A stretch of 64,000 nucleotides of DNA from Lutraria lutraria (lineage: Eukaryota > Mollusca > Bivalvia > Venerida > Mactridae), in the NCBI GenBank assembly GCA_964023205.1, contig OZ026835.1:367501-431500 (forward strand), written 5' to 3'. This document shows, in pieces, positions 1 to 13,114 of the stretch. The notes beneath the pieces are model-generated. The model searched no databases and was not told where the DNA came from. It saw only the letters and a program-made list of their open reading frames with translations. How positions within the stretch are numbered: position 1 is the first letter of the stretch; each line of letters starts with the position of its first letter. Both the position numbers and the translations under genes were made by a program.

Positions 1-2040
1 TACAGCATTAACCTCTCCTAAATGTTCCTCTCTACAGCATCAACCTCTCCTAAGTGCTCCTCTCTAATCAACCTCTCCTAAGTGTTCCTCTCTACAGCAT
101 CAACCTCTCCTAAGTGCTCCTCTCTAATCAACCTCTCCTAAGTGGTCCTCTCTAATCAACCTCTCCTAAGTGCTCCTCTCTACAGCATCAACCTCTCCTA
201 AGTGGTCCTCTCTAATCAACCTCTCCTAAGTGCTCCTCTCTACAGCATCAACCTCTCCTAAGTGCTCCTCTCTAATCAACCTCTCCTAAGTGGTCCTCTC
301 TAATCAACCTCTCCTAAGTGGTCCTCTCTACAGCATCTACCTGTCCTAAGTGTTCCTCTCTACAGCATCAACCTCTCCTAAGTGGTCCTCTCTACAGCAT
401 CAGCCTCTTGTAAGTGGTCCTCTCTAATCAACCTCTCCTAAGTGGTCCTCTCTACAGCATCAACCTCTCCTAAGTGGTCCTCTCTAATCAACCTCTCCTA
501 AGTGGTCCTCTCTACAGCATCAACCTCTCCTAAGTGGTCCTCTCTAATCAACCTCTCCTAAGTTGTCCTCTCTAATCAACCTCTCATAACTGGTCCTCTC
601 TACAGCATCAACCTCTCCTAAGTGTTCCTCTCTACAGCATCAACCTGTCCTAAGTGGTCCTCTCTACAGCATCAACCTCACCTAAGTGGTCCTCTCTAAT
701 CAACCTCTCCTAAGTGGTCCTCTCTACAGCATCAACCTCTCCTAAGTGGTCCTCTCTAATCAACCTCTCCTAAGTGGTCCTCTCTACAGCATCAACCTCT
801 CCTAAGTGTTCCTCTCTAATCAACCTCTCCTAAGTGGTCCTCTTTACAGCATCAACCTCTCCTAAGTGATCCTCTCTACAGCATCAACCTCTCCTAAGTG
901 TTCCTCTCTAGAGCATCAACCTCTCCTAAGTGCTCCTCTCTACAGCATCAACCTCTCCTAAGTGGTCCTCTTTACAGCATCAACCTCTTCTAAGTGTTCC
1001 TCTCTAATCAACCTCTCCTAAGTGGTCCTCTCTACAGCATCAACCTCTCCTAAGTGGTCCTCTCTAATCAACCTCTCCTAAGTGCTCCTCTCTACAGCAT
1101 CAACCTCTCCTAAGTGGTCCTCTCTAATCAACCTCTCCTAAGTGGTCCTCTCTACAGCATCAACCTCTCCGAAGTGGTCCTCTCTAATCAACCTCTCCTA
1201 AGTGCTCCTCTCTACAGCATCAACCTCTCCTAAGTGGTCCTCTCTAATCAACCTCTCCTAAGTGGTCCTCTCTAATCAACCTCTCCTAACTGGTCCTCTC
1301 TACAGCATCAACCTCTCCTAAGTGGTCCTCTCTACAGCATCAGCCTCTCCTAAGTGGTCCTCTCTACAGCATCAACCTCTCCTAAGTGTTCCTCTCTACA
1401 GCATCAATCTCTCCTAAGTGGTCCTCTCTACAGCATCAACCTCTCCTAAGTGGTCCTCTCTACAGCATCAACCTCTCCTAAGTGTTCCTCTCTACAGCAT
1501 CAACCTCTCCTAAGTGGTCCTCTCTACAGCATCAACCTCTCCTAAGTGGTCCTCTCTGCAGCATCAACCTCTCCTAAATGGTCCTCTCTACAGCATCAGC
1601 CTCTCCTAAGTGCTCCTCTCTACAGCATCAACCTCTCCTAATTGGTCCTCTCTACAGCATCAACCTCTCCTAAGTGCTCCTCTCTAATCAACCTCTCCTA
1701 AGTGGTTATCTCTAGAGCATCAACCTCTCCTAAGTGGTCGACTCTAATCAACCTCTCCTAAGTGGTACTCTCTAATCAACCTCTCCTTAGTGGTTATCTC
1801 TACAGCATCAACCTCTCCTAAGCGCTCCTCTCTAATCAACCTCTCCTAAGTGTTCCTCTCTAATCAACCTCTCCTAAGTGTTCCTCTCTAATCAACCTCT
1901 CCTAAGTGCTCCTCTCTAATCAACCTCTCCTAAGTGTTCCTCTCTAATCAACCTCTCCTAAGTGTTCCTCTCTAATCAACCTCTCTTAAGTGCTCCTCTC
2001 TAATCAACCTCTCCTAAGTGTTCCTCTCTAGTGCATCAAC
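1..2040. repeat. Minisatellite with 32-bp and 28-bp units
   Basis: About 2 kb of head-to-tail repeats. A 32-bp unit (TACAGCATCAACCTCTCC followed by TAAGTGGTCCTCTC) is mixed with a 28-bp unit that lacks the four bases CAGC. One position (TGG/TGC/TGT TCC) varies freely among units. The 28-bp form dominates the right end and the two lengths alternate in places. Roughly 65-70 units are present, and the array begins before the window. No coding potential is evident. Confidence 0.95.
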
Positions 2041-2079
2041 CTCCATTCAACAACAGCAGGATTTTCCCACTGCACTATT

Positions 2080-2279
2080 NNNNNNNNNNNNNNNNNNNNN
2101 NNNNNNNNNNNNNNNNNNNNNNNNNNNNNNNNNNNNNNNNNNNNNNNNNNNNNNNNNNNNNNNNNNNNNNNNNNNNNNNNNNNNNNNNNNNNNNNNNNNN
2201 NNNNNNNNNNNNNNNNNNNNNNNNNNNNNNNNNNNNNNNNNNNNNNNNNNNNNNNNNNNNNNNNNNNNNNNNNNNNNNN
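2080..2279. other. Assembly gap, 200 N
   Basis: Exactly 200 consecutive N directly downstream of the minisatellite. The round length suggests a placeholder, so the true distance between 2079 and 2280 is unknown. Confidence 0.98.
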
Positions 2280-3426
2280 TTTGCAGAGAACGAAAACATT
2301 CTAAATGTTTAGTAAAAAGACAATTTTGGGGGTAAATATATTTATCAAGATTATACAATGTGTGTCTTTTGTCTTGTTCAATGATATAATGTTGTCCTAA
2401 TTATGACGACAGTGGCTTTTAATCACCATTCTGTGAACGTACATGTTGAACAAACGCATTCTACTGATATACATAAAACTGACATGGATTTATATACCCT
2501 CGTACATACTTAAGGATTGATTAACAATACATTGTCAATTATGAATAGAAGCAATGATCCAAAGTTATCTGACAGTTATACACTTTATTTTATAAAACAA
2601 TCTAAAACGTTGCGTTAAATAATCGATTCATTACAAGATTAATTACATTATCACTTTACAGAACTAGGACGGAAAGAAATACTTTTAAAATTGTAAAAAT
2701 ATTATCTTTCATTTTAGCCCGTGTAGAGACATCTTTACGTTCGGTGCGGTGTTAAATAATCTATAAGTTAAAAATAAAAACTCTTTTATAGTCGACACTT
2801 ATCCGCTATGTAAACTTAAATTTATTGGAGATAAAACGCCGGCTAATACGAAAGAAAGTGGTATTTAGCATACAAGTTAAAGTAGCTGCCATTTACTGTG
2901 CTAATTATAATTTCTGACTGATTATTTATGGACAAAGAAAAGCATGCTTTTTATGATAAAGCATTCAGAAAACGTTTCTCATGCGTTAAATTGATTTTAA
3001 ATGAAAATACCGAGCAGTGAGATTCAGAAAGGGTGTGAATAAACGGATATATACATGTTGTTACATAATTCATTTGCTCTTCAAAATACAATTATAACCA
3101 CGATGAGAATTGGGAAAGAGACTGGATATAGCAGAAAGGTATGTAGGTAGATATAAGTGGACATTAATATGTCATACTCGTATATTGTACCATTGCACCA
3201 GACCGAAACCGTAACATAGTTTTTTAAAGAAAATATAAGTATACTAAAAACCTTTGAAAACAATGAACAATTTGGTTAAGCGGATATAAATTTATAGACG
3301 TTCGTAATCTTATAATATATTATGGTTTCATTAAATAGAATTATCTTATCTCATTTTATAGTACATGAACAGACAAATACCATATGTAATAATATTGTCC
3401 AGCATTGGAGTAAGAAAGTATTAAAC
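2280..3426. other. AT-rich non-coding stretch
   Basis: No exon with splice signals, no RNA gene and no clear repeat was seen here. The open frames are short and AT-driven. Confidence 0.6.
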
Positions 3427-3429
3427 AGT

Positions 3430-3571
3430 GCAACTTTTCTAAAGCAACGCTTTTTTGGAGTAGCAAAATTCAGTTGTTGTTAATAGTTATAAATCGTGCC
3501 GTTGAATTATGTTGATGTTGGCGGGAGGATGTTGCTCAAGAGAGAGCCACTCTGGAGAGGTTGTACTGTAT
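3430..3571. mobile_element. Tc1/mariner-type MITE (CAGTGCAAC family), degraded copy
   Basis: The left end reads CAGTGCAACTTTTCTAA and the right end TGGAGAGGTTGTACTG, followed by TA. The ends are imperfect inverted repeats starting CAGT, as in Tc1-like elements. Related copies lie at 27391-27560 and 51308-51478. The internal GGTTGCT/AGAGAG subrepeats resemble the minisatellite at 1-2040. Confidence 0.55.
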
Positions 3572-6017
3572 TTATATTTGATATTTTTACGCGTAAGTCA
3601 AAAGTGAAATCATATTTGCCTAGGATATCATGTTTTATACAAAAAAGTACGTCTGATATTTAACAGAAAGATAATTAAGAAATGAAAATGGTTCAGAAAG
3701 GGAATAATGGATAATTTCGTTCATTCTTTATTTGATAACTTATGTAGAAATTGTCATTTAAAGCAATTACAGTTCCTAAGGTCCAACACATGCTCTAACT
3801 GAAAACATCTCACGATATATCTGTGACTTTAACAGCATAATATATCATAGTATAGTCTCGTCAATGAAGTGTCGATGACAACCATATATCAATATGCTAC
3901 CCTTGTATTCACACTTTATCGACATTTTCTATTTGTATAAAGTGATCAATGGGTAAAACGAAGGCCATAGAAAATTGAACAATTCATATTTGTATAAGAC
4001 ATTTCAATTGTATTCCCTTACAGCAAATGGATATAATACACTTATGATTATAACTTTAATTTACATAAAGAATAATGTAAAGGTTTCTTGTATTTTGATA
4101 TGTTTAGTTTTCAAAATAAAATACCTTAGATGTAATAGTATGTATTCATATACTGTATTGATGAAGTTTGTAAATATTACGTACATTACGTTAGCAACAT
4201 CAGAGTTTTATTACATTTATAAACAGTGTGACATTTCAAATCTCCATGTCTCTGATGTGGTGTCTTACTGTAAATAATATGATAACCGATTTGTATTCAA
4301 TGATTTATTCCTGATCTATTTGTAATATCAAAGCGATCTATTGATCTAACCGCGCTAATGATCTTGATTGAAAATATGCGTGTTTCACAGAGAAAATACA
4401 GCTTTCATTTTAGATTTATTTGACGTTTACTGCCGGAGTAAATTACAAAAGAATCGGATAATTGTATAGTCTGAAATATTCCTACAGGAATTATAGAGCA
4501 ATTAGGTTATCTCGAGATTTTAATCCCTGGGACGAATTACACTCCCTTGATATTTGAATTTATTTCATTGCAGAAATATTTCAATAATTATTTAGTTCGT
4601 ATTCTGTTATTAATATTGAATTTGGCAAGCCCAATTTATTTCACTGTAAATAAAAAACAACAGTGATTCACTGATCTCATTGTCTGTATCGTTTAACAGG
4701 TTAGCTAGGGGAAATATTTTAATTTAAGAGGCCTGGCAGTAATACTTTAATCTGTATGTATTAACAAAATAGATTTACTATTCTTAATAATGTATTGATC
4801 CAAAGTTTGAACAGCAAATAGCACACAACAAAAATATGTTCAAGTTTAGTTTTTGGACCAAAATAAAACCATTAAGATAAGGACTTGTTTATATAATGAG
4901 ATTACACATCGATTATTTCTCTCAATATTTATTCGGAAGTACTTATAAGCCCTTGGTAACTGTTCTCAGTGGCGGTATCAAACTGGTCATATATTGATTA
5001 TGTACACATTTTAACAATGATAGCACGTTTTCTTATCACTCATCAAGGAGCAATAAAGTCCTCACAGGACACTTAAATCATTTGTAATCGGTCACCTGAA
5101 CATTGAGCGGTAAAATAAAGAAATTTGTAAACATGTCATATATGTTTCACCTTAAAACGATAAGAACGCATCATGAAAACGTTCAGTTTTGGGGCCGCAG
5201 TGTTTACAAACAAAACACTGCAAATAATCGGTTGCATAACGTCGGTACTCAGTTCGATTCAAAAACAAATAAATCGAATCGCGAACTGCGTTCTAGCTTT
5301 ATACAGCACAAACAATTTTTTTTGATAATAGTCAATCTATACTATAATACATTTAATACCACAAGTCGTGTTTATTTTAAACATTCGGTCAATAATTAAT
5401 TAATAATCTAAAATAAAAAATGTCTGTCGTCTTAACTCGCATTTCTTCTACATTCACAATTGATTGATCTCGTCATTAATTTCGCGTTATTTCTCCAGAA
5501 TTTAATGTCGTCTGATAAAATTTCGCCTAAAAAACTGAGGGTTAATGTAATATTCACGACATTCTAGCAGATTAATTCTTCTTTTGAGTTAACTCGAGGA
5601 GCATCAGGTTCAGTTCAATCATTAATTATTCTAAGTCGGACATCATGCACAAGGAGCGAGATTAAACTAAACATGGAAATAAATTACATTTAGAGCAATA
5701 AAGAAGAAGTGAATCCTAAACGAAGTAAACAAACAACACAGTGATATATAATCACTCAAATGTCAATTTCTTTTAGTACCAATTACAAGACATGACTGTA
5801 CTAACGTAATGTTGTAATAAGTTAAGCAAATAATTCCATAAAAATCTCTATCATATTGGGTGTAGCATTTTGCTTCAAGACAATCGACATTGTTTAGACT
5901 CATTGCCTTCCTTCGCAAGCATGTGTTGGTCTGCTAGGCGCTCTGCAGAAAAAATGTCACTTCATATAAGTGGTAAATACAAGTAAAACAAAAATAATGA
6001 TCTTTAGAAAAGGGGGC
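3572..6017. other. AT-rich non-coding stretch with small hairpins
   Basis: No gene is supported. Two short perfect-to-near-perfect palindromes are visible: GCAGTGTTT/AAACACTGC around 5200-5222 and AGTTCGATTC/GAATCGCGAACT around 5251-5288. I assign no function. Confidence 0.5.
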
Positions 6018-6995
6018 AGGATTTTATTATAATGATAATGAGTTTGAAATAGTGGAGAAATTTACGTATTTAGGGGTAGTTTTTACGTCAGGTGGGTCAT
6101 TTTCTTGTGCTAAAAAGGTTTTAGCTGGACAAGCTTTAAAATGGATTTTTAAAATGAATAAACATCTAAATAAATTTACAGATATTTCAGTAAAACATGA
6201 ATTAGAAATGTTTGATAAACTGATTTCTCCTATTTTGAATTATGCTAGTCAAGTATGGGGGTTCATTAAAGGTTGTTCTGTGGAACGTGTTCATTTACAA
6301 TTTTGTAAAAGATTACTTGGAGTAAGAAAAATACTCAAAACGACTTTGTTTATGGTGAACTAGGACGATCAAATTTTCAGACTGTAATATTTTTAAATAT
6401 GATAAAATACTGGGTTAAACTATTGCAGGCAGATGATAACAGATATAATAAAAGATTATATAATATGCTAAAATTAGATATGGAATTTTATCCTCAAAAA
6501 CAAAACTGGTGTTTATTATTGAAAGATTTGTAATGCAGTCTAGGATTTTATTATGTTTGGTACTTTCAATATATAGGCAATGTTAAAAGTTTCTTTTCTG
6601 TTGTCAAACAAAGACTTAATGGTAATTTTATTCAAAATTGGCATGCTAGATTAAATGATTCTAGTAGGGCGTTGTTTTATAGAAATTTGTCAGTTTATAG
6701 GTTACAACCATACTTAGAAATTTTAAACATTAAGAAATTTAGATTTGGTCTATCAAAACTTAGAATGTCTTCTCATAGATTACATACTAAATCCGGTAGA
6801 TGGAACCATCCAAGATCTACACATATTAATGAAAGAACATGTAGCACATGTCATTCACTAGAAGATGAATTTCATTTTATCCTAGAATGTAAATTGTATT
6901 CAGGTATTAGATTAATCTATATTCTATTATACTATCGTAGAAATCCTAGTATGTTTAAATTGATTGAGCTATTTAATACGGAAAATAAAAAATGA
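6018..6995 (+). pseudogene. Non-LTR retrotransposon ORF2, C-terminal fragment (broken)
   Basis: The reading frame at about 6018-6360 encodes the region after the reverse transcriptase core of a non-LTR retrotransposon: the KFTYLGVVFTSGGSF, ISPILNYASQVWGF and FCKRLLGV motifs are characteristic. A frameshift near 6345-6360 moves the sequence into another frame (GRSNFQTVIFLNMIKYWVKL), and a stop follows at about 6530. A third piece at 6672-6995 carries the C-terminal zinc-knuckle-like CSTCHSLEDEFHFILEC. The 5' two thirds (endonuclease and RT core) are absent, so this is a 5'-truncated, inactive copy. The exact clade (CR1/L2-like or another) cannot be settled by eye. Confidence 0.85.
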
Positions 6996-7375
6996 TAGCA
7001 AACTTAAGCATTTACATTCAAAAAGCTTTTGAAATAAGAAACAATTCTCATTTTTCACTACTCATTAGTTTGAGCTTGTTTTGATCTAAGTTATTTCAGT
7101 GCCTCAATTCATATTGTTATTTGATTAAAATTGTTACAATACATGCAAAAAAGTGTATTATTATATCATTATAGATTTGAAAATGTTGATATAATACTTG
7201 TATATTTGTACGTTTAATGTATGCATTTATAGATTGTAAATAGGAGTACATGCAGTGTTTTCATGATTTTCTTTTGTACTTGTTGACATGTCAATTATTG
7301 TAAATATGTGACCGCATGGATCTATGACCTTCCGTTTTTTATTCAAAATAAACTGTCTATAAAAATCATATTTGA
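6996..7375 (+). mobile_element. 3' UTR of the truncated non-LTR retrotransposon
   Basis: AT-rich sequence following the RT fragment. It ends with GACCGCATGGATCTATGACC and a polyadenylation-like AATAAA at about 7346. This tail fits a retrotransposon 3' end and marks the likely insertion boundary near 7375. Confidence 0.5.
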
Positions 7376-8559
7376 AGAAGAAATGTAGAAAACTATTTAG
7401 TTATTGAGAGCTTGCATTATTCAGGTTTCATTATTTTGCGATCAAATGATTTCTCAAATCTTTATAAAATGTTCGATAACGTATCAGTGACTTGTACTCT
7501 AGTTTCCAATGCATTCAATATAGAGATAACACACATACAATGTGTCAGTACCGGTATACAATCAGTGTGCTCAAACAGAATATTGTAAGAGGCCGTTAAT
7601 AAGTGACAACTGCCAATGAGAACGTAAAAAATAAATATTAAAACTTATACAATATTTTGTACGGGCCATTTTATTGTATGTATAGAAAGTTTGTGTTTAA
7701 TTAGTCTTCGTACAAAAGAAACGCCATTAACCGAATGAAGAATTCGTGAAGAAAGGGGGTTATACAAATAGGAGCTATTATTAAAATCAATTAGCACGAT
7801 CGTGTCAATCTTATGATTCACCAGAAGATCTATTTAAATGCCTTTCGTTTGTTAAGACTAAATTTGGTTGAATTCTGACAGACTTATACATGCATGTGTT
7901 AAATCTTGGTTGTTCGGAGTTACAGGAATGCTTTTGGTATTTATTCATTTTTCTCTTTTTTATTAAATTATAATAAAAAACATTCAAGTAAATAAAAAGT
8001 ATGTTTATAAGTTTCTGAAAGTACTGATTGTATAAAAATAGGGTTTTATACCATTTGCAACAAATTATCTCACTGTTATCAAACGTCATAAAATTGTCTG
8101 GTGTTGACTTCAATGGAAGGACAGCTATAAGCCTGAAATTCAAAAAAAAAGAAAATCTGACGAAATCAGTTCAGATACTTATTCACTTTTAAGAGCAAAA
8201 TATTTTGTACAAAAGTTGCCAATATTAAGACAACTTAATATATTCAATGTTGTCCAATCGTTTACTTTATATAAAATATAAAATTTGGTATTTGTATTTT
8301 GTATTCCCAGTAAATTGTGACCGTGAGACACTGAAGAAAATTTGTATTACGGTAAATAATGCACGATGTATTCATATATACGCACGTGGTGATTGGGCGC
8401 AGCACATGGTTTATCTATTTATTCTGAGGAAACAGAACTTATTTTCTGTGTGGTTTGGTTTATTACCATCATTTACGGAGTAATATTGACAAGATTAATA
8501 GTCGGTGATGGCGAGCAAATTTGCATGTACATAAACAATAGACAGTGATCGACACGGTG
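7376..8559. other. AT-rich non-coding stretch
   Basis: No exon, RNA gene or recognisable repeat was seen. Short open frames on both strands look like chance. Confidence 0.5.
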
Positions 8560-8785
8560 GAGTGCTTACGGTTTATGACTAAACTTCACAAGCTCTTCAC
8601 TACTGTAAGCACGAATCCCATCCAGAACATTTCAGATATGAGGATCTTAGCCAGTGTCGGTGGTTGTTCTACCCACACGGGGTCCTCATACACCGTTAAA
8701 GTTGAAATGGTCGTCAAATGACTCTTGAAGCGACGTTACCCCCAAGTGAAAAATCTAGTTATCCGGGAATCAGTTAAGGTGCCAC
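8560..8785. repeat. Probable dispersed repeat (SINE-like body)
   Basis: A block of more balanced base composition containing AGTGTCGGTGGTTGTTCTAC and CACCGTTAAAGTTGAAATGG in AT-rich surroundings. The composition shift and the lack of an open frame suggest a retroposed repeat. No second copy exists in the window, so the assignment is weak. Confidence 0.35.
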
Positions 8786-9360
8786 TATAGATAGAAGTTT
8801 AGTTTCAAAAGCATTATATGGGGAACCATTATATATTTTATGTCTGTCTTGTACATATTTATTTCAATCACTAATAACATGATGACAATCGTCTTATAAG
8901 AGGGCAGATCAGAAAAGCATACCCGGTTTGACTGACGTATAAACTAGCTTGGTCACATTACAAAAATGTATTCAGAATTTGATTAGTAATGGTACACTCT
9001 ATATACTTGAATCTAACATGAGTAGAACAGATATAATACTTGATACTAGATCTACAGTATATAGGAATCAGATATCATTGTGGAACACATGGTGTTTATT
9101 TAATATGCAGATCTGCTGTCTAATTGTGGCCATTTTGGCACGTATGATAAAACGAATACGAGATATGTAAATTGCACACAATGACGAATGCACGTAACAG
9201 ACAACACATTGATCTGTTCACCGTCTATACGTGTAATTTACATATCCAATAAGACGTGTATTTAAACATTAGAATATTGGTTTGTATAGCACTGTTCACA
9301 TATGTCTTGTTTGTGGTACAAGGTTGCAAATTGAGTGTGGTGTTGTTTCTTTTATTTCAG

Positions 9361-12300
9361 ATGACAAAGTCAGCACCACCGGAACGCACACCGATGTCCG
9401 GACGAACAAACCATGCACACGTCACCAGACGTCGCTCAACTAACAAATCCAGCAGATCGTCAGATATTGCAATAAGTGTCGAAGATATCTACCAGTCTGC
9501 GGAGAGAGAAAGACTCAATTATAGCGCAGCGATCAGACGACAAAATCTTGCGCAAGCGCAAAGCCAGACACAGTTCTTTCGACAAGGGAGTCCCATATCG
9601 CGCCCTAATACAAGTGCAAGCAGACACATCATGTCTAACCGGGAAATTCACACACCTTACAGTACATGGAGTGAACCGGTGTTATCTCGGCCTAACTCCA
9701 TTGCACCTCATCCAGGTTACAATTTGTTTGTTTGCCCCCCCCCCCCCCCCCCTCTTGTATATATGATAACAAAATTGTATTTAACTTATGAATAGGCTAC
9801 TAAATGAGGAATAATAATACCATTGTAACTATTTAATATTTCAGTAATACGTTGAGTAATTCAATGTTTAATTTTCAACTGTAAATGGGTCAGTCAAATA
9901 ATATAGCATATTTGATGTTTTAGACAATTATGCCTTACTAGGTCAGAAGGACAAAAGTTACTGTCAAATTCATGCATTGTTGGAATACAATACCTCGTAT
10001 CTATATACATGTATCTCATTCGTACACACAAAAACCCATTATGTCACATCATTATGTCACATCATGCATTGACTGACCTTCGTCTAACAAAGTTCTCCTG
10101 TCTCCATTTTAATCTCTGTAAACCAAAATCTGATTATTTGTGAACAGCTAAGTCTTGGCAATCTCTCAATAGTCCATATTGAAGATAATCCAAATGATTT
10201 TAGGCCATAAAACACAAATCAATGTCGATTCGGTAACACTTAGATAATAGTTTTACCATTACTGTGTAGTTTTGTTTGGGGGTTAAATTCGTACCAACAG
10301 CTTGGGACATATGGCGACTTTTCAAGCTTTTTCGATGGAGGACCCCAGGCGTATACACATGTATCTGGGTAGACCCATCGACATTCAGCAGCTTTATCAC
10401 ATTATGAACTTTGGTCCTGAGTGGGATTCGAACACACAATGATTACGGGCTAGTGATTAATAGTCAGATATCATAACCATTGGACTAAGGCTATTGAGGC
10501 CCCTTAACTTTTTTAGATCTCTGCTTGATCAATGTACCAATTTCGTGATGTAGTATTTATCCGAATGCTAATTATATGTAACCTGGCATTATTTTTGCCT
10601 GTTTCATACATGTCTCGGAAATAAGTATTTTTAGTGCGCTTGTAATAAAAGTTACATTAGCAACATGTGAATACAGCATATTCATATTATACGTGGTGAC
10701 GGTAGTGTACACAGTGATAGCACATGTCTGCATCTTTTTTCTGCGCTGCATACTTTTTGTTTTGATCTGTGCTATCTTCTGTTTGATGATGTTTAAAACA
10801 TACTTGTATTTACATTTTATAGCTAATTTGAAATTAATTACAATGAAAATCCAGATTTCTCTAACTAGAAGCTACCGGGTTTGAACTTGTGCCTGATATC
10901 AATATTTTGTCCTCTATATTTCTTAAAGTAATAAAATAATGATCGTTATAATACCGTATAACACAAACTGTATTCAATTCATTTAAAAGTCATTTGAATG
11001 CATGGCTACAATAAACATGTCTTTTAAACCATAGTAAGGTTTTTATTCGCGTATTTCAATGCAATTTTTGTAATGGTTAAAAAATACAGAATTCATTGCA
11101 TCGATGTCAATAAAAATATGAGTCCACTCAATGAAGCTTGTCGATTTACATTTCATTACACAATTCATATGGCACCATCATATTTTCAAATAATTTAAGC
11201 ATATACTCGCATCAATTAGCTCTAATAAAATGTTCAGCTCAATAAATATATGAATATGTCATTTTACAACTGTGTAACTTTTAGAAGCGAAAGCTTCAAA
11301 TGTGAGACACTAGATTTTCTACTTACAATCACATAACCGCCTTTTATCCATACATTCGCGTTGAAAAAGTAGCACCACTAGTTGTATAGGTCTACATTGC
11401 AGTTTTGATAAAAGTTGGATATATTGTAGGATTATGTTGATTTTGAAAGCATAGGATATAATTCCATGCTTAGTTTGTATTTTATGCGAAGAGAGTGCAT
11501 GTATTTTGAAAAGCATCACATTCCTTTTTCTATAATTTTAGAACTTCGCCACCTGGTGGAGACAAGCGAGAATTCAGACGAGGAGGACGACGACGATATG
11601 GCACAACGAACACCAATGACGGTGACCTTCACCTCTCCCAACAGAGAATGTTGTGAAATACTAGGTAGAAGATTGTACTTATTCCGCTTGGCTTACAATA
11701 GCTACATGTACATGTATAATCAAGATCAATCAACATCTTTATTTCCTCCTATTAACAGGATTGACTTATTTGAACAAATATGAACAGTTAAACACACACA
11801 AAAATTAGAACATATATACAATCAAACACAAATATAAGAATGTCACATATTATCTTTATAAGTATGTACGTACGCTACATTAAGTTATTTCAGCGTTCAT
11901 GATATTAATAATAATAGCCAATGATGCTCATAAATCTAGCCGAAGTTTGATACCGATTATCATACTTTATTTCCAATTTGATCATATTCTAAGGTTATTT
12001 CACACGTGCATAGTTACTCATTGTCGACAATCATTAGTAGACTATAACAAATTATTCCATATAATCCTCTGTTCAGTACTTCAAGGGATTTTTTCTTTTT
12101 ACAGGTCCACAATTGTGCTATGAATGTAGAAAAAATCGAATACGACAAGTTAGTAGGGAGAGATCAGATTATTATTTTCCAACATTAGAACCGACAGAAG
12201 ATAGTCTAACAACAGCCGCGATCGTAAGAAAATATCTACCTGGTCTTAGTGAACAGGAAGTGGAAGACAAATTAGCACGTGGTGAAATCGCCCGACCTTC

Positions 12301-13114
12301 AATGAAAAAACATTCAAAACATGTAGAATTTTCCGACGAAGAGGATGAAGTACCGAAAATTTCCAATAAAAAAGTTACCATAGCTCCAACAGAAAAAGAT
12401 CGCAAACGAAATAAAATCATGCCAAAATCTAGTAACGAACTTTTCTTCACTAATGTTAGAGACCTGAATTATAAAATTATAACAGGAAATGCGGATAGAA
12501 ATGTTGGATTCAAAGCTCAGCCTAAAGAAAACACTGAGAAGAAAAATGAAGACTCATCTTCGTCGTCATATTTTCCAACATTTGTCAGTCCACGCAAAGT
12601 GAAATTGTTTCAGGAAACTCAGTACAAAACATACTTTGAGCCACCGCTAATTGAAAAGGATAAACAAGATGTGGAGCCTCAGTTCTTTGCTGGTTCCACA
12701 GGGGAATACACACTACCAGAAAAACTCCCTGATGAACTTGTGTTTCTTGATAAAGACGGGAACTCAGTGAAAGCAAGCAGCTCGCAGGGATTTACTGCTA
12801 AAGAATCCGCGCTCGTTGAAGGAAAACCAAAACCTTTGGAACAGGAATCGGAGGTTCAAACACGTGAAAAGGAAAAGGAATTAGACATTCTTAAAGAAGA
12901 CGAGGAAGAAGAGGAAGAGAGTGAAAGTTTTAACGAGGATGAAAAGACAAATGACCGAAATGATATAGGTAGAGAAAAGAAAGACTGCAATGAAGCGAAC
13001 TCAGATATGGCTTCAACTAATACAACTTCGGTAAATTCCAGCAAGGATAATGGCAATATTTCTAACAATGCGAGTGATACTAAAGAAAAAGGAATGGACG
13101 ATAAAAGCTTGTGA
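9361..13114 (+). CDS. Unrecognised three-exon gene, acidic/low-complexity protein
   Basis: Three exons join in frame: 9361-9715, 11542-11664 and 12105-13114 (495 residues, stop TGA). The first ATG lies directly after a strong acceptor (TTTTATTTCAG), so a 5' UTR exon, or further coding sequence, probably lies upstream. Donors are CCAG/GTTAC and CTAG/GTAGA; acceptors are ATTTTAG and TTTTTACAG; phases match (1,1). The N-terminal 118 residues are basic and rich in S, R and Q. The second exon gives an acidic SDEEDDDD run, and the third opens with a CYEC pair. The C-terminal third is rich in E, K, S and N (EEEEEESESFNEDE), probably disordered. There is no signal peptide or membrane segment from the chosen ATG. 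I do not recognise the family. The splice structure and a 1-kb open last exon make it a likely real gene. Confidence 0.72.
9736..9752. repeat. Poly-C tract in intron 1
   Basis: A run of about 17 C just after the first exon of the unknown gene. Its length is prone to sequencing and replication slippage. Confidence 0.85.
10265..10505 (-). mobile_element. tRNA-derived SINE (reverse orientation)
   Basis: On the minus strand the head reads TAGTCCAATGGTTATGATAT (A-box-like) followed by GTGTTCGAATCCCACTCAGG (B box). A tRNA-unrelated body follows toward lower coordinates. The element lies inside intron 1 of the unknown gene at 9361-13114. Confidence 0.7.

Noticed and set aside
1..2040. CRISPR array
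   Set aside because: The repeats are directly tandem with no unique spacers, and the genome is eukaryotic.
2018..2358. Open frames running through the N gap
   Set aside because: Most of their residues are undefined, and the flanks are repeat and AT-rich DNA.
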